Assembly (NCBI GenBank): GCA_947382415.1
Contig: CANCYO010000002.1
Span: 1-64,000 of the forward strand
Length of the DNA stretch: 64,000 nt
Source: an uncultured Lachnospiraceae bacterium
GTDB taxonomy: Bacteria; Bacillota; Clostridia; Lachnospirales; Lachnospiraceae
Direction of reading: 5' to 3'
Shown piece by piece: positions 34,397-42,750 of the stretch; the first letter of the stretch is position 1, and each line of letters begins with the position of its first letter. A program made the translations under genes and the position numbers. A model generated the notes under the pieces. That model was not told where the DNA came from. It did not search any database and saw only the letters and a program-made list of their open reading frames with translations.

Positions 34397-34500
34397 CTTC
34401 GACAAAAGCCTTGAAGTGTTGCCATGCAGCGCTTTAAGGCTTTGTTTAATTGAAACGTATGGATAAGGCTTACAGGCCGGAAGAAAGGGGAGAATTGAAA

Positions 34501-34968
34501 ATGTCGGAACTGGTTGAACAAAATGCTGAACAGAGTACAGTGCGGGAAGCAGGGGCAGAGGCGGGGCAGGATGCCCGTCTGGAACAGGCGATGCAGACGC
34601 TGGAACAGTATGTACATGATCTGGCGGCGCAGGCAGGCGAGAGCGAGTCCTATGCCGCGCAGTTGTGGGAGCGTATAAAGGCTTCGGAGGGAGTGCTGAA
34701 GGAGCTGGCCTATTATCATGATTACGGCAGTTTCTGGGGAGAGTATAAGGTGGCAGGGTATTCGCTGACGGATGTACTGGTGTGGCAGGTGGATCATTTT
34801 AAGGCGTATCTGGACAGGCGGGAAGAGGTGAACCGCTGGAGGCCGGAGCGGCTTCTGTTACATGCGTTGGATGTGCTTTTGCAGATGGAGGTGGATCCTC
34901 AGCCGTTTATTGCGAAGCTGCAGGGGGAGACCGGCACGGATTTTGTGGGCAAATTCAAAGAATATTAA
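34501..34968 (+). CDS. Conserved hypothetical, helical
   Basis: 155 aa from ATG 34501 (GGGGAG about 8 bases upstream; an in-frame ATG at 34450 lacks an SD). Acidic N-terminus, then predicted helices (LEQAMQTLEQYVHDLAAQAG, LWERIKASEGVLKELAYYHDYGSFWGEYKVAGYSLTDVLVWQVDHFKAYLDR). No signal peptide or membrane span. I do not recognise the family; no operon partner. Confidence 0.7.
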   Translation: MSELVEQNAEQSTVREAGAEAGQDARLEQAMQTLEQYVHDLAAQAGESESYAAQLWERIKASEGVLKELAYYHDYGSFWGEYKVAGYSLTDVLVWQVDHFKAYLDRREEVNRWRPERLLLHALDVLLQMEVDPQPFIAKLQGETGTDFVGKFKEY

Positions 34969-34988
34969 AAAATCCCCTGCATACAACT

Positions 34989-35020
34989 AGAGTACCTCCG
35001 GGGAATATCGGAAGTACTCT
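34989..35020 (+). repeat. Strong hairpin in the gap before the antiporter operon
   Basis: AGAGTACCTCCG (34989-35000) pairs with CGGAAGTACTCT (35009-35020), one mismatch, 8-base loop. Flanking AATCCCC and GGGGAATT can extend it weakly. No T-run, so not a standard terminator; it may still end the upstream transcript or act as a leader. The 260-bp gap holds no ORF. Confidence 0.5.
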
Positions 35021-35229
35021 GGCTGTAAAAGGGGAATTATACAAAATATAGTGGTTTTCTATCTCTTATAATCATTATATGGCAGATTTCGCCATTTGTC
35101 TACAGAAAGTTTTACTACTGATTGACAGGAATCGCCATTTTTCAGCTTTATTTTTGGAAACTGAGGGTGTAAAATAAGATATTAAGGCGAAGGTGATATT
35201 GCGTTTGGGCAGTATAGAGGTGAGGGGTC

Positions 35230-35700
35230 ATGTATCTGTTGTTTTTTATGATGTGGATCATCTTTAACGGGAAGTTTACATGGGAGATTGCAGCCTTCGG
35301 CGCAGCGCTGTCGGGTGTGATGTATTGGTTTATCTGTAAATTCATGAATTATAAGCCCTCTATGGATATTTTGGTGTGCAGGAAGCTGTTTGGGTTCCTG
35401 CACTATCTTTTCGTGCTGGTAAAAGAGATCGTGAAGGCGAATGCGACTGTTATCGGCATGATCTTCACTTCAAAATATGAGCTGGAGCCGGTTATAGTGC
35501 GGTTTAGCACCGGTCTGCGGTCAAAATTTGCCAGGGTGATACTTGCAAATTCCATCACGCTGACACCGGGAACCATCACCGTTTCCATGGTAGACGGGGA
35601 GTATATTGTGCATTGTCTGGACAAGAGTCTGGCGGAGGGGCTGGACCATTGTGTGTTTGTGGAGCTTTTGGAGAAACTGGAAAGGGTGGATGAAAAATGA
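35230..35700 (+). CDS. mnhE: Mrp antiporter subunit E
   Basis: 156 aa, MnhE/MrpE (MbhA-like): two membrane segments at the N-terminus, then a cytoplasmic region with LANSITLTPGTITVSMVDGEYIVHCLD, the family signature. First gene of a ten-gene operon with overlapping ends (GTGs and ATGA). Accessory membrane subunit of a Na+(K+)/H+ antiporter complex. Confidence 0.92.
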   Translation: MYLLFFMMWIIFNGKFTWEIAAFGAALSGVMYWFICKFMNYKPSMDILVCRKLFGFLHYLFVLVKEIVKANATVIGMIFTSKYELEPVIVRFSTGLRSKFARVILANSITLTPGTITVSMVDGEYIVHCLDKSLAEGLDHCVFVELLEKLERVDEK

Positions 35701-36080
35701 CGGCAGAGCGTGTGAGTCTTTTTTTACAGGCACAAAAGGGGCTGTTTCTGGTGGTATTGATCGTGTTGGGATTATTGTTTTTTGCGGCGCTGGTGCGGGC
35801 GGTGAGGGGTCCGCGGGTGGCGGACAGGCTGGTGGCCGTGAACATGATCGGTACGATGGTGATGGTGATGATCGCTGTGCTGTCTCTGTATTTACAGGAG
35901 GAGTATCTTCTGGACATCTGTCTGATCTACGCCATGGCCAGTTTTCTGGCGGTGATCGTGCTCTCCAAAGTATATATCGGTATCTATGAGGAGCAGCATT
36001 TGCGGAAAAATAAATGGAATCAAAAATGGAATCCGGAACGGAAGCAGCAGGATGCCGGGAAGGAGGACAAAGGGGTATGA
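35697..36080 (+). CDS. mnhF: Mrp antiporter subunit F
   Basis: 127 aa, three membrane helices (LVVLIVLGLLFFAALVRAV, VNMIGTMVMVMIAVLSLYL, LLDICLIYAMASFLAVIVLSKVY) with the RGPRVADRLVAVN motif of MnhF/MbhB. The basic, Lys/Gln-rich C-terminal tail is longer than usual. ATGA overlaps on both sides. Confidence 0.92.
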   Translation: MTAERVSLFLQAQKGLFLVVLIVLGLLFFAALVRAVRGPRVADRLVAVNMIGTMVMVMIAVLSLYLQEEYLLDICLIYAMASFLAVIVLSKVYIGIYEEQHLRKNKWNQKWNPERKQQDAGKEDKGV

Positions 36081-36538
36081 GCGTGTGGGAATGGATACGC
36101 CTCCTTGTGGGCGGCGCTTTGCTTCTGTGCGGGCTTTTGATCTTTCTGATAGAGACGTATGGCGTGTTCCGGCTGAAGTATGTGCTGAACAGGATGCATG
36201 CGGCGGCGCTGGGAGATACGCTGGGAATCACCTGCTCTATGGCGGGGTTGATCGTTCTCTCCGGGTTCCGGTTTTCGACTCTGAAGATGGCCATGGTCAT
36301 TGTGTTTTTGTGGATCACTTCCCCGGTGTCCTCGCATCTGCTGGCGAGGATGGAGGCCGGGACCAATGAGAAGATAGGGGAGTACTGTGAGGTTTATGAG
36401 GAGCTGGAGACGCTGGAGGCCGAACTGAAAGAACAGAGGGAAGCGGACAAACCGGAACAAGCGGACAAACCGGGAGAAATGGACAAACCAGAAGAAGCGG
36501 GTGAGCCGGCTGGAGATTTGGCGGAGGATGTGCTATGA
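36077..36538 (+). CDS. mnhG: Mrp antiporter subunit G with extended acidic tail
   Basis: Start ATG 36077 (overlaps the mnhF stop), 153 aa. The first 100 residues are MnhG/MbhC (GVFRLKYVLNRMHAAALGDTLGITCSMAGLIVLSG, three helices). The tail (about 105-153) is acidic with a repeated (A/M)DKPE/G unit, EADKPEQADKPGEMDKPEEAGEP, not typical of the family and likely a cytoplasmic unstructured extension. Confidence 0.9.
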   Translation: MSVWEWIRLLVGGALLLCGLLIFLIETYGVFRLKYVLNRMHAAALGDTLGITCSMAGLIVLSGFRFSTLKMAMVIVFLWITSPVSSHLLARMEAGTNEKIGEYCEVYEELETLEAELKEQREADKPEQADKPGEMDKPEEAGEPAGDLAEDVL

Positions 36539-36852
36539 CGATATTTCAGTGTGTATTGTTTGGATTTTTGATCGTATGTGCCGTGTCGGTGAGTTTTTCT
36601 AAAAATCTGTTGAATTCGGTGCTGATCTATATGTCTTTTTCCCTGATCATGTCCATCGTGTGGGTGACGCTTCAGTCTCCGGATCTGGCCATTACCGAGG
36701 CTGCGGTGGGGGCGGGTATCACAAGTCTGCTGTTCTTCGCCACGCTGAAAAAAATCCAGGCCATCAATACCAGGAGAGAGCAGGAGCAGAAGGACGGTTA
36801 TCAGGGGCTTAACGAGAAGAATGTGGGCGAGGAGGTGAGCCGTCGTGGGTAA
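36535..36852 (+). CDS. MbhD/DUF4040-type subunit (MrpA C-terminal module)
   Basis: 105 aa with three helices and the SPDLAITEAAVGAGITSLLFFATLKK signature of the DUF4040/MbhD module, which in Bacillus MrpA is part of the large A subunit. Encoded here as a separate gene in the position mbhD has in membrane-bound hydrogenase operons. Overlaps both neighbours. Confidence 0.85.
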   Translation: MTIFQCVLFGFLIVCAVSVSFSKNLLNSVLIYMSFSLIMSIVWVTLQSPDLAITEAAVGAGITSLLFFATLKKIQAINTRREQEQKDGYQGLNEKNVGEEVSRRG

Positions 36853-37813
36853 GCTCAAATCCCGGGAGGAGTATGAGAAGACCTGGAGCTTCCGGTTCTG
36901 GAGGTGGCTGGACGGCCGCAGGGACCCTTATGTGGGTCAGGTGGAGATGAAGCCCCAGACGCCTGTAGAGACGCCGGAGCTGACGATCAGGGAACGGCTG
37001 CGGGACAGTCAGGCGGTGCGGGACAAGGTCTATGATATCGAGAATAATAAGAAGCTGAATTTCTTCCACAGAGTCTATGTGCTGGCGGCTGTGGTGTACT
37101 GTGGGGGGCTTTTGATGATCCTGCTGGCCATGGTGGCGGCGCTGCCTCCTACGGGAGAGGCAGAGAGACCGGTGAACAATGAGGTGTCCGCCCGGTATAT
37201 CGAGAGCGGCCTGCAGGAGACAGGCGCGGTGAATATTGTTACGGGCATGATACTGGATTACCGTGCTTTTGACACCTTCGGCGAGTCCAATGTGCTGTTT
37301 GCAGCCACTACAACGGTACTGATCCTGCTGCATATGAAAAAGAAGGGTAAGGACGGCAGGGTGGAGGAAATCGCCAGCGACAGGCTGCTGGAGCCCAAGA
37401 GGGACGCGATCCTGCAGGGTTCGGCCACGGTGCTGGTGCCCATCATCATCCTGTTTGGCATCTATGTGATCTTAAACGGTCATCTGTCCCCGGGCGGCGG
37501 TTTTTCCGGAGGAGCCATCATCGGCGCGGGCTTGATACTTTATCTGAGCGCTTTCGGCTTTGAGCGGGCGGAGAAGCTGTTTACGGAAAAGCTTTATAAA
37601 ACGGTGAGCTTTGCCGCGCTGACCACCTATTGTCTGGCCAAGAGCTACTCTTTTTTTACAGGGGCCAATCATCTGGAGAGCCATATTCCCCTGGGGACAC
37701 CGGGGGCGATACTGAGCAGCGGTCTGATCTTTGTGCTGAATATCTGTGTGGGCATGGTGGTGGCCTGCACGATGTACACCTTTTATGTGATGTTCCGCAA
37801 GGGAGATTTTTAG
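36845..37813 (+). CDS. mnhB: MbhE-MnhB fusion subunit
   Basis: GTG 36845 start (GGAGG about 10 bases upstream), 322 aa. Residues about 75-165 match MbhE (TGAVNIVTGMILDYRAFDTFGESNVLFAATTTVLILL); about 180-322 match MnhB (ILFGIYVILNGHLSPGGGFSGGAIIGAGLILYLSAFGFE). A charged N-terminal cytoplasmic segment of about 75 residues (KSREEYEKTWSFRFWRWLDGRRD) is additional. It joins modules that are the C-terminus of MrpA and MrpB in Bacillus. Confidence 0.88.
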   Translation: MGKLKSREEYEKTWSFRFWRWLDGRRDPYVGQVEMKPQTPVETPELTIRERLRDSQAVRDKVYDIENNKKLNFFHRVYVLAAVVYCGGLLMILLAMVAALPPTGEAERPVNNEVSARYIESGLQETGAVNIVTGMILDYRAFDTFGESNVLFAATTTVLILLHMKKKGKDGRVEEIASDRLLEPKRDAILQGSATVLVPIIILFGIYVILNGHLSPGGGFSGGAIIGAGLILYLSAFGFERAEKLFTEKLYKTVSFAALTTYCLAKSYSFFTGANHLESHIPLGTPGAILSSGLIFVLNICVGMVVACTMYTFYVMFRKGDF

Positions 37814-37825
37814 GAGGGATTCCCA

Positions 37826-38197
37826 ATGGGAAATTTGTTTGCCAATTATGGAGAGGCTGTGGCCATGATACTCTTTGTCATCGGTTTTGCCAATCTGCTG
37901 CTGCATAAGAATCTGATCAAGAAGATTATCGGTTTGAATATCATGGATTCCGCCATCTATTTATTCCTGGCGGAAAAGGGGTATATTGCCGGGCGGGGTG
38001 TGCCCATCGTGGTGGACGGCGTACAGTCGGTGGAGGCTTATATCAATCCCATTCCCAGCGGACTGGTGTTGACGGGTATCGTGGTGTCGGTGTCGGTGTC
38101 GGCGCTGATGCTGTCTCTGACCATCCGTCTTTACCGCAGATATCACACGCTGGATCTGGACGAGATATCCACGCTGCTTAAGAAGGAGGGGGTATAA
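37826..38197 (+). CDS. mnhC: Mrp antiporter subunit C (NuoK-like)
   Basis: 123 aa with three helices: AVAMILFVIGFANLLLHKNLIKKIIGLNIMDSAIYLFLA and NPIPSGLVLTGIVVSVSVSALMLSLTIRLYRRYHTLDLDEI. Matches MnhC/MbhG, homologous to complex I NuoK; PIPSGLVLTGIV is the family signature (PxPxALxLTAIV). Its stop touches the next start (1-base overlap). Confidence 0.92.
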   Translation: MGNLFANYGEAVAMILFVIGFANLLLHKNLIKKIIGLNIMDSAIYLFLAEKGYIAGRGVPIVVDGVQSVEAYINPIPSGLVLTGIVVSVSVSALMLSLTIRLYRRYHTLDLDEISTLLKKEGV

Positions 38198-39690
38198 TGG
38201 ACTTTGTGCAGAACTTCCCCTTTTTTTCCATTATGATCTCCATGTTTGGCGGAATCGTGTCCTCTGTGCTGCCCGGGCGGGCCGCAAAGTGGGTAAACCG
38301 GGCGATCATCACAGTGGTGGGAGCGCTGTCTCTGGTGTTGCTTTTGTACCTTCTGGGGACGGGGGAGAGCTATGTCTACATGATGGGGCATTTTCCTGCG
38401 CCCTGGGGCAATGAGATCCGGGCGGGAGTGCTGGAGGCCGGCATGGCGCTGTTCTTTTGTATGATCATGCTGTTGTCCATGCTGGGCGGAGCGCACAAGC
38501 TGTTGACGGAGGTGGCGGAGGAGAAGCAGAATCTGTATTATATTCTGGTGAATCTGTTGCTGAGCTCGCTGCTGGCGCTGGTATATACCAATGACATTTT
38601 TACGGCCTATGTGTTTGTGGAGATCAATACGATCACTGCCTGCGGTCTGATCATGATCCGGGAGACGGGCAGGACCATCGAGGCGGCGGTGCGGTATATG
38701 ATCATGAGCCTGCTGGGTTCGGGTCTGCTGCTTCTGGGACTGTGTGTCCTCTATGATCTGACGGGGCATTTGTTGATGAGCAATATGAAGGAGCAGGTGG
38801 CGTATCTTGCGGCGAATGATCTGTATGCCATGCCGCTTCTGGTGACCATCGGGCTCATCTCGTCGGGGCTGGCCATCAAGAGCGCGCTGTTTCCGTTTCA
38901 TGCGTGGCTGCCGGACGCATACGGGTATTCCACGGCATCCTCGGCGGCAATGCTGTCGAGTCTGGTGTCCAAGGGCTATATTTTTCTGTTGATCAAACTG
39001 ATCTACAGGGTGTTCGGATTCGAGGTGTTCCATGACAGCCATATTGTGAATGTATTGTTTGTGTTTGGCCTGATGGGCATGATCTTCGGATCTCTCAGCG
39101 CCATCCGGGAGAATGATATCAGGCGGATGGTGGCTTTCTCTTCCGTGGCGCAGATCGGTTATATTTTCATGGGTATCGGTATGGGGACTCAGGTTGCCAT
39201 GGTGGCCTCTGTCTTTCATATTCTGTCCCATGCGGCTACCAAGTCGCTGTTGTTCATCGCGGCGGTGGGCCTTACGGATGTGTCGGGGGGCAGCCGGAAG
39301 TTTGTGGATCTGACCGGGGCGGGGTACCGGGATCCCTGTGCGGGGGTGGCCTTTACTGCCGGCGCTCTGTCCATGGTGGGGGTTCCGCTGTTTTCAGGCT
39401 TTATCTCCAAGCTTTTGTTTGCCCAGGCGGCGGTACAAAACAGCGGCAAGATGCTGCCCGCGCTGATCGTGCTGGGGATCAGCACGATTCTGAACGCCAT
39501 TTATTTCATGAAGACGGTCATCCGGCTCTACACGCCTGTGGGTGCGGTGGAGAAAGACGAAAGGCAGTGGCCGGGCCGTATGCTGTATGTGGCGACGCTG
39601 ATCGGTTTTATTATTTTGAATGTCGTGCTGGGAGTGAATTCCCAGCCCATCGTGGACATGATCGGGCAGGGGCTCGGCATGTTTGCATAA
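38197..39690 (+). CDS. mnhD: Antiporter-like subunit D, copy 1 (NuoN/MnhD type)
   Basis: 497 aa, about 14 helices, proton-conducting membrane transporter family (PF00361). Key charged residues: Glu in AYVFVEINTITACGL (TM5), Lys in GLAIKSALFPFHAWLPDAY (TM7), Lys in ATKSLLFIAAVG (TM12 region). LPDAYGYSTASSAAMLSSLVSKG is the classic quinone/proton channel signature, closest to MnhD/MbhH. In the position mbhH has, directly after mnhC. Confidence 0.9.
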   Translation: MDFVQNFPFFSIMISMFGGIVSSVLPGRAAKWVNRAIITVVGALSLVLLLYLLGTGESYVYMMGHFPAPWGNEIRAGVLEAGMALFFCMIMLLSMLGGAHKLLTEVAEEKQNLYYILVNLLLSSLLALVYTNDIFTAYVFVEINTITACGLIMIRETGRTIEAAVRYMIMSLLGSGLLLLGLCVLYDLTGHLLMSNMKEQVAYLAANDLYAMPLLVTIGLISSGLAIKSALFPFHAWLPDAYGYSTASSAAMLSSLVSKGYIFLLIKLIYRVFGFEVFHDSHIVNVLFVFGLMGMIFGSLSAIRENDIRRMVAFSSVAQIGYIFMGIGMGTQVAMVASVFHILSHAATKSLLFIAAVGLTDVSGGSRKFVDLTGAGYRDPCAGVAFTAGALSMVGVPLFSGFISKLLFAQAAVQNSGKMLPALIVLGISTILNAIYFMKTVIRLYTPVGAVEKDERQWPGRMLYVATLIGFIILNVVLGVNSQPIVDMIGQGLGMFA

Positions 39691-39702
39691 GGAGGTTGTG
39701 TC

Positions 39703-41178
39703 ATGGCTTTCATTTGGCTGTCCATAGCGTTTCCCATCCTCAGCGGACTGTATCTGCTGGTGAGGCGGGAATTTTCCCATAGAAAGCGGCTGTTGTGTAC
39801 GGTGGGCGTCTGTTTTGCGGTGGCGGCAGGGTTTGCGGTTCTGGCGCTGTGGCGGGGAGCGGGGATTACCTGCAGGATACTCAGGCTGACGGAGACTCTG
39901 ACACTGGAGCTTCGCATCGACGGTATGGGCGTTTTGTTTGCGGGTATGGCTACGATTGTCTTTCTGTGTGCGGGAGTTTTTTCATTTGCATATATGGGGC
40001 ATGAGGAACATGAGAAGCGATTTTACGGATTTTATCTGCTGGTGCTGGGAGTGCTGTATGCGTTGTGTTTTGCGGGGAATCTGATCACCTTCTACCTGTT
40101 CTTTGAGCTTTTGACGCTGTCCTCCATGCCGCTTGTGCTGCACAATCAGAAGCATGATTCGGTTATAGCGGGATTGAAGTATCTGTTTTATTCATTGTGT
40201 GGCGCATATATGGTGCTGTTCGGGTTGTATGTGGTAAACAGATACAGTGTGACGCTTACGTTTTCGGAGGGCGGCGTGCTGTCCGCGGAGGCGGGGGGAC
40301 ACACGGAATTTTTACTGTTTGCGGCTTTTTTGATGATTCTCGGTTTTGGCGTGAAGGCGGGAATGTTTCCCATGCATGCGTGGCTTGTGGCGGCGCATCC
40401 CGTGGCGCCGGCGCCTGCCTCTGCGGTGCTGTCCGCGGTGATTGTGAAGGCGGGGGTGCTGGGACTGCTGCGGGTGGCGTATTATATCTTCGGCCTGGAG
40501 TTTTTGCGGGGAAGCTGGGTGCAGCGGGCATGGCTTGCGCTGTCGCTGCTCACGGTGTTTATGGGGTCCATGCTGGCGTATCGGGAGGATGGCCTGAAAA
40601 AAAGGCTGGCTTATTCTACGGTGAGTCAGGTCTCGTACTGTTTATTTGGGCTGGCGGTTATGAATGCCGACGGATTGACCGGGAGTCTTCTGCAGGTACT
40701 TGGTCACGGATTTGTGAAGGCGGCGCTCTTTCTGTGTGCGGGCGCTGTGATCATACAGACGGGCAGGACCAAAGTGTCACAGCTTCGGGGCATCGGGAAG
40801 GAGATGCCGGTGATGATGTGGTGTTATACCATCGCTTCCATGGGACTGATCGGTCTGCCGCCCACGGGGGGCTTTATGAGCAAGTGGTATCTGGCCATGG
40901 GAGGGCTCTCCTGCAAAGACGCGCTGTTTGCCCTGCTTGGTCCGGCAGTGCTGCTTGTCAGTGCGCTGTTGACTGCGGGTTATCTGCTGGGCCCGGCCAT
41001 CGCGGGATTTTTCCCCGGGGCTGACTATGATGATAAAGCATTACAGAAAAGAGAACCGCCGGCTCTCATGAATGTGCCCATCATGATTCTCACTGTGCTT
41101 TCCGTGCTGTTGGGAATCTGGCCGGGGGTGATCACGAACGGGATGGCGGGATGGATCGCCGGACTGGTGACCTTTTGA
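39703..41178 (+). CDS. Antiporter-like subunit, copy 2
   Basis: 491 aa, PF00361 family. Glu in FELLTLSSMPLVLHNQK, Lys in GFGVKAGMFPMHAWLVAAHPVAPAPASAVLSAVIVKAGV, Lys in GHGFVKAALFLCAGAVI. More similar to copies 3 and 4 (HPVAPAPASA, HNQ/HxL and GLPPTGGFMSKW regions) than to copy 1. GGAGG precedes the ATG. One of three extra channel subunits beyond a standard Mrp complex. Confidence 0.88.
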   Translation: MAFIWLSIAFPILSGLYLLVRREFSHRKRLLCTVGVCFAVAAGFAVLALWRGAGITCRILRLTETLTLELRIDGMGVLFAGMATIVFLCAGVFSFAYMGHEEHEKRFYGFYLLVLGVLYALCFAGNLITFYLFFELLTLSSMPLVLHNQKHDSVIAGLKYLFYSLCGAYMVLFGLYVVNRYSVTLTFSEGGVLSAEAGGHTEFLLFAAFLMILGFGVKAGMFPMHAWLVAAHPVAPAPASAVLSAVIVKAGVLGLLRVAYYIFGLEFLRGSWVQRAWLALSLLTVFMGSMLAYREDGLKKRLAYSTVSQVSYCLFGLAVMNADGLTGSLLQVLGHGFVKAALFLCAGAVIIQTGRTKVSQLRGIGKEMPVMMWCYTIASMGLIGLPPTGGFMSKWYLAMGGLSCKDALFALLGPAVLLVSALLTAGYLLGPAIAGFFPGADYDDKALQKREPPALMNVPIMILTVLSVLLGIWPGVITNGMAGWIAGLVTF

Positions 41179-41216
41179 ATGAATGTCCGCCGTAGCGGGC
41201 AGGGGGTGTATGGATT

Positions 41217-42710
41217 ATGATATTAGCTGCGATTTTAATTCCCATGATAGCAGGGATTCTGGTTCCCCTGCTGCCCTTTCGGAAGCGGGTTCATATGGAG
41301 ATTTTCCTGGAGGGCCTGGTGATCCTGAACAGTTTGCTGGTGTGGTATCTGATTCTGTATTGTCAGGACAGTACCTTTATATTGGCGCGTTTTACAGGGG
41401 ATCTCTCCATCAGCTTTCATGTGGACGGCATGAGTGCGGTGTTTGCGGGGCTGATCAGCGCGCTGTGGCCCTTTGCGACGCTCTACGCATTCTCTTATAT
41501 GACCAAAGAGGAGCATGAGAAGATTTTCTTCCTGTTTTATACCGTGACTTACGGCGTGACGCTGGGCATTGCGTTTGCCTCGGATCTGATGACCATGTAC
41601 TGTTTTTACGAACTGCTCACGCTGGTGACGGTGCCGCTTGTGATGCATACGCTGACCCGGGAGGCCGTTTTGGCCAGCAGAAAGTATCTGTGCTATTCTC
41701 TGGGCGGCGCGGCCTTTGCCTTTCTGGGGCTGATCTTTGTGATCGTCTATGGCGGCACGGCGGATTTTATGCCGGGAGGCGTGTTGGATCCGGGGAGGAT
41801 CGGTGAGCGGACAAACATTCTGCTGCTGGTCTATTGTATGGCCTTTCTGGGGTTTGGCGTGAAGGCGGCGGTCTGCCCCTTCAACGCATGGCTTCCCCGG
41901 GCTGGCGTGGCGCCCACACCGGTGACTGCGCTGCTGCATGCGGTGGCTGTGGTGAAATCCGGCGCTTTCGCCATCATACGGCTGACTTATTACAGTTTCG
42001 GAGCGGATTTTGTGCGGGACACCTGGGCTCAGAGGTTGCTCCTTGTGATTGTGTTGTTTACCATCGTGTATGGCTGCAGCCGGGCGGTGAAGGAGACCCA
42101 TATCAAGCGAAGGCTTGCGTATTCCACCATCAGCAATCTCTCCTATATCCTCTTTGGGGTGCTGCTGATGACTCCTCTGGGCATGGCCGGGGCGTTGACT
42201 CATCTGGTCTTTCACGCGGTGATGAAGATTTGCTCCTTCTTCTGCGCGGGAGCCGTCATGCATCAGACGGACAGGCAGTATGTGCATGAGCTGGACGGTT
42301 TGGGCTATCGTATGCCGGTGGTGTTCGGGTGCTTTACGGTGTCGGCTCTGGCGCTGATGGGAGTGCCGGGGCTTGCGGGATTTGTCAGCAAGTGGAATCT
42401 GGCGGCCGCGGCGGTGGAGAGCGGTACTCCCCTTGCCTATGCGGGGGTGGGCTGCCTGCTGGTGAGTGCGCTGCTCACGGCAATCTATATGTTGACTATT
42501 GTAGTCAGAGCCTTTTTTCCGGACAAATTGTCCATGCAGAGCATCTCGAAAGATCCTTCTCAGTGGGAGGGCATTCATGATCCCGACTGGAGGATGCTGC
42601 TGCCGCTCTGTGTCTTTGTGGTGTTTATTGTGTATTTTGGCCTGCATTCCGCGCATGTGACAGCCTTTTTGACACAGGTGTCGGTGGGTGCAAATTTGGG
42701 GGCGAATTAA
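41217..42710 (+). CDS. Antiporter-like subunit, copy 3
   Basis: 497 aa, PF00361 family. Glu in FYELLTLVTVPLVMHTLTREAV, Lys in GFGVKAAVCPFNAWLPRAGVAPTPVTALLHAVAVVKSGAF, Lys in HAVMKICSFFCAGAVMHQTDRQYVHELDGLGYRMP. AGGGGGTG lies before ATG 41217. Resembles copy 2 in length and layout, so a tandem duplication is likely. Confidence 0.88.
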   Translation: MILAAILIPMIAGILVPLLPFRKRVHMEIFLEGLVILNSLLVWYLILYCQDSTFILARFTGDLSISFHVDGMSAVFAGLISALWPFATLYAFSYMTKEEHEKIFFLFYTVTYGVTLGIAFASDLMTMYCFYELLTLVTVPLVMHTLTREAVLASRKYLCYSLGGAAFAFLGLIFVIVYGGTADFMPGGVLDPGRIGERTNILLLVYCMAFLGFGVKAAVCPFNAWLPRAGVAPTPVTALLHAVAVVKSGAFAIIRLTYYSFGADFVRDTWAQRLLLVIVLFTIVYGCSRAVKETHIKRRLAYSTISNLSYILFGVLLMTPLGMAGALTHLVFHAVMKICSFFCAGAVMHQTDRQYVHELDGLGYRMPVVFGCFTVSALALMGVPGLAGFVSKWNLAAAAVESGTPLAYAGVGCLLVSALLTAIYMLTIVVRAFFPDKLSMQSISKDPSQWEGIHDPDWRMLLPLCVFVVFIVYFGLHSAHVTAFLTQVSVGANLGAN

Positions 42711-42750
42711 AGAAACGAATTGAGGAAAGCTTGGGATCGGACAGGAGGAT

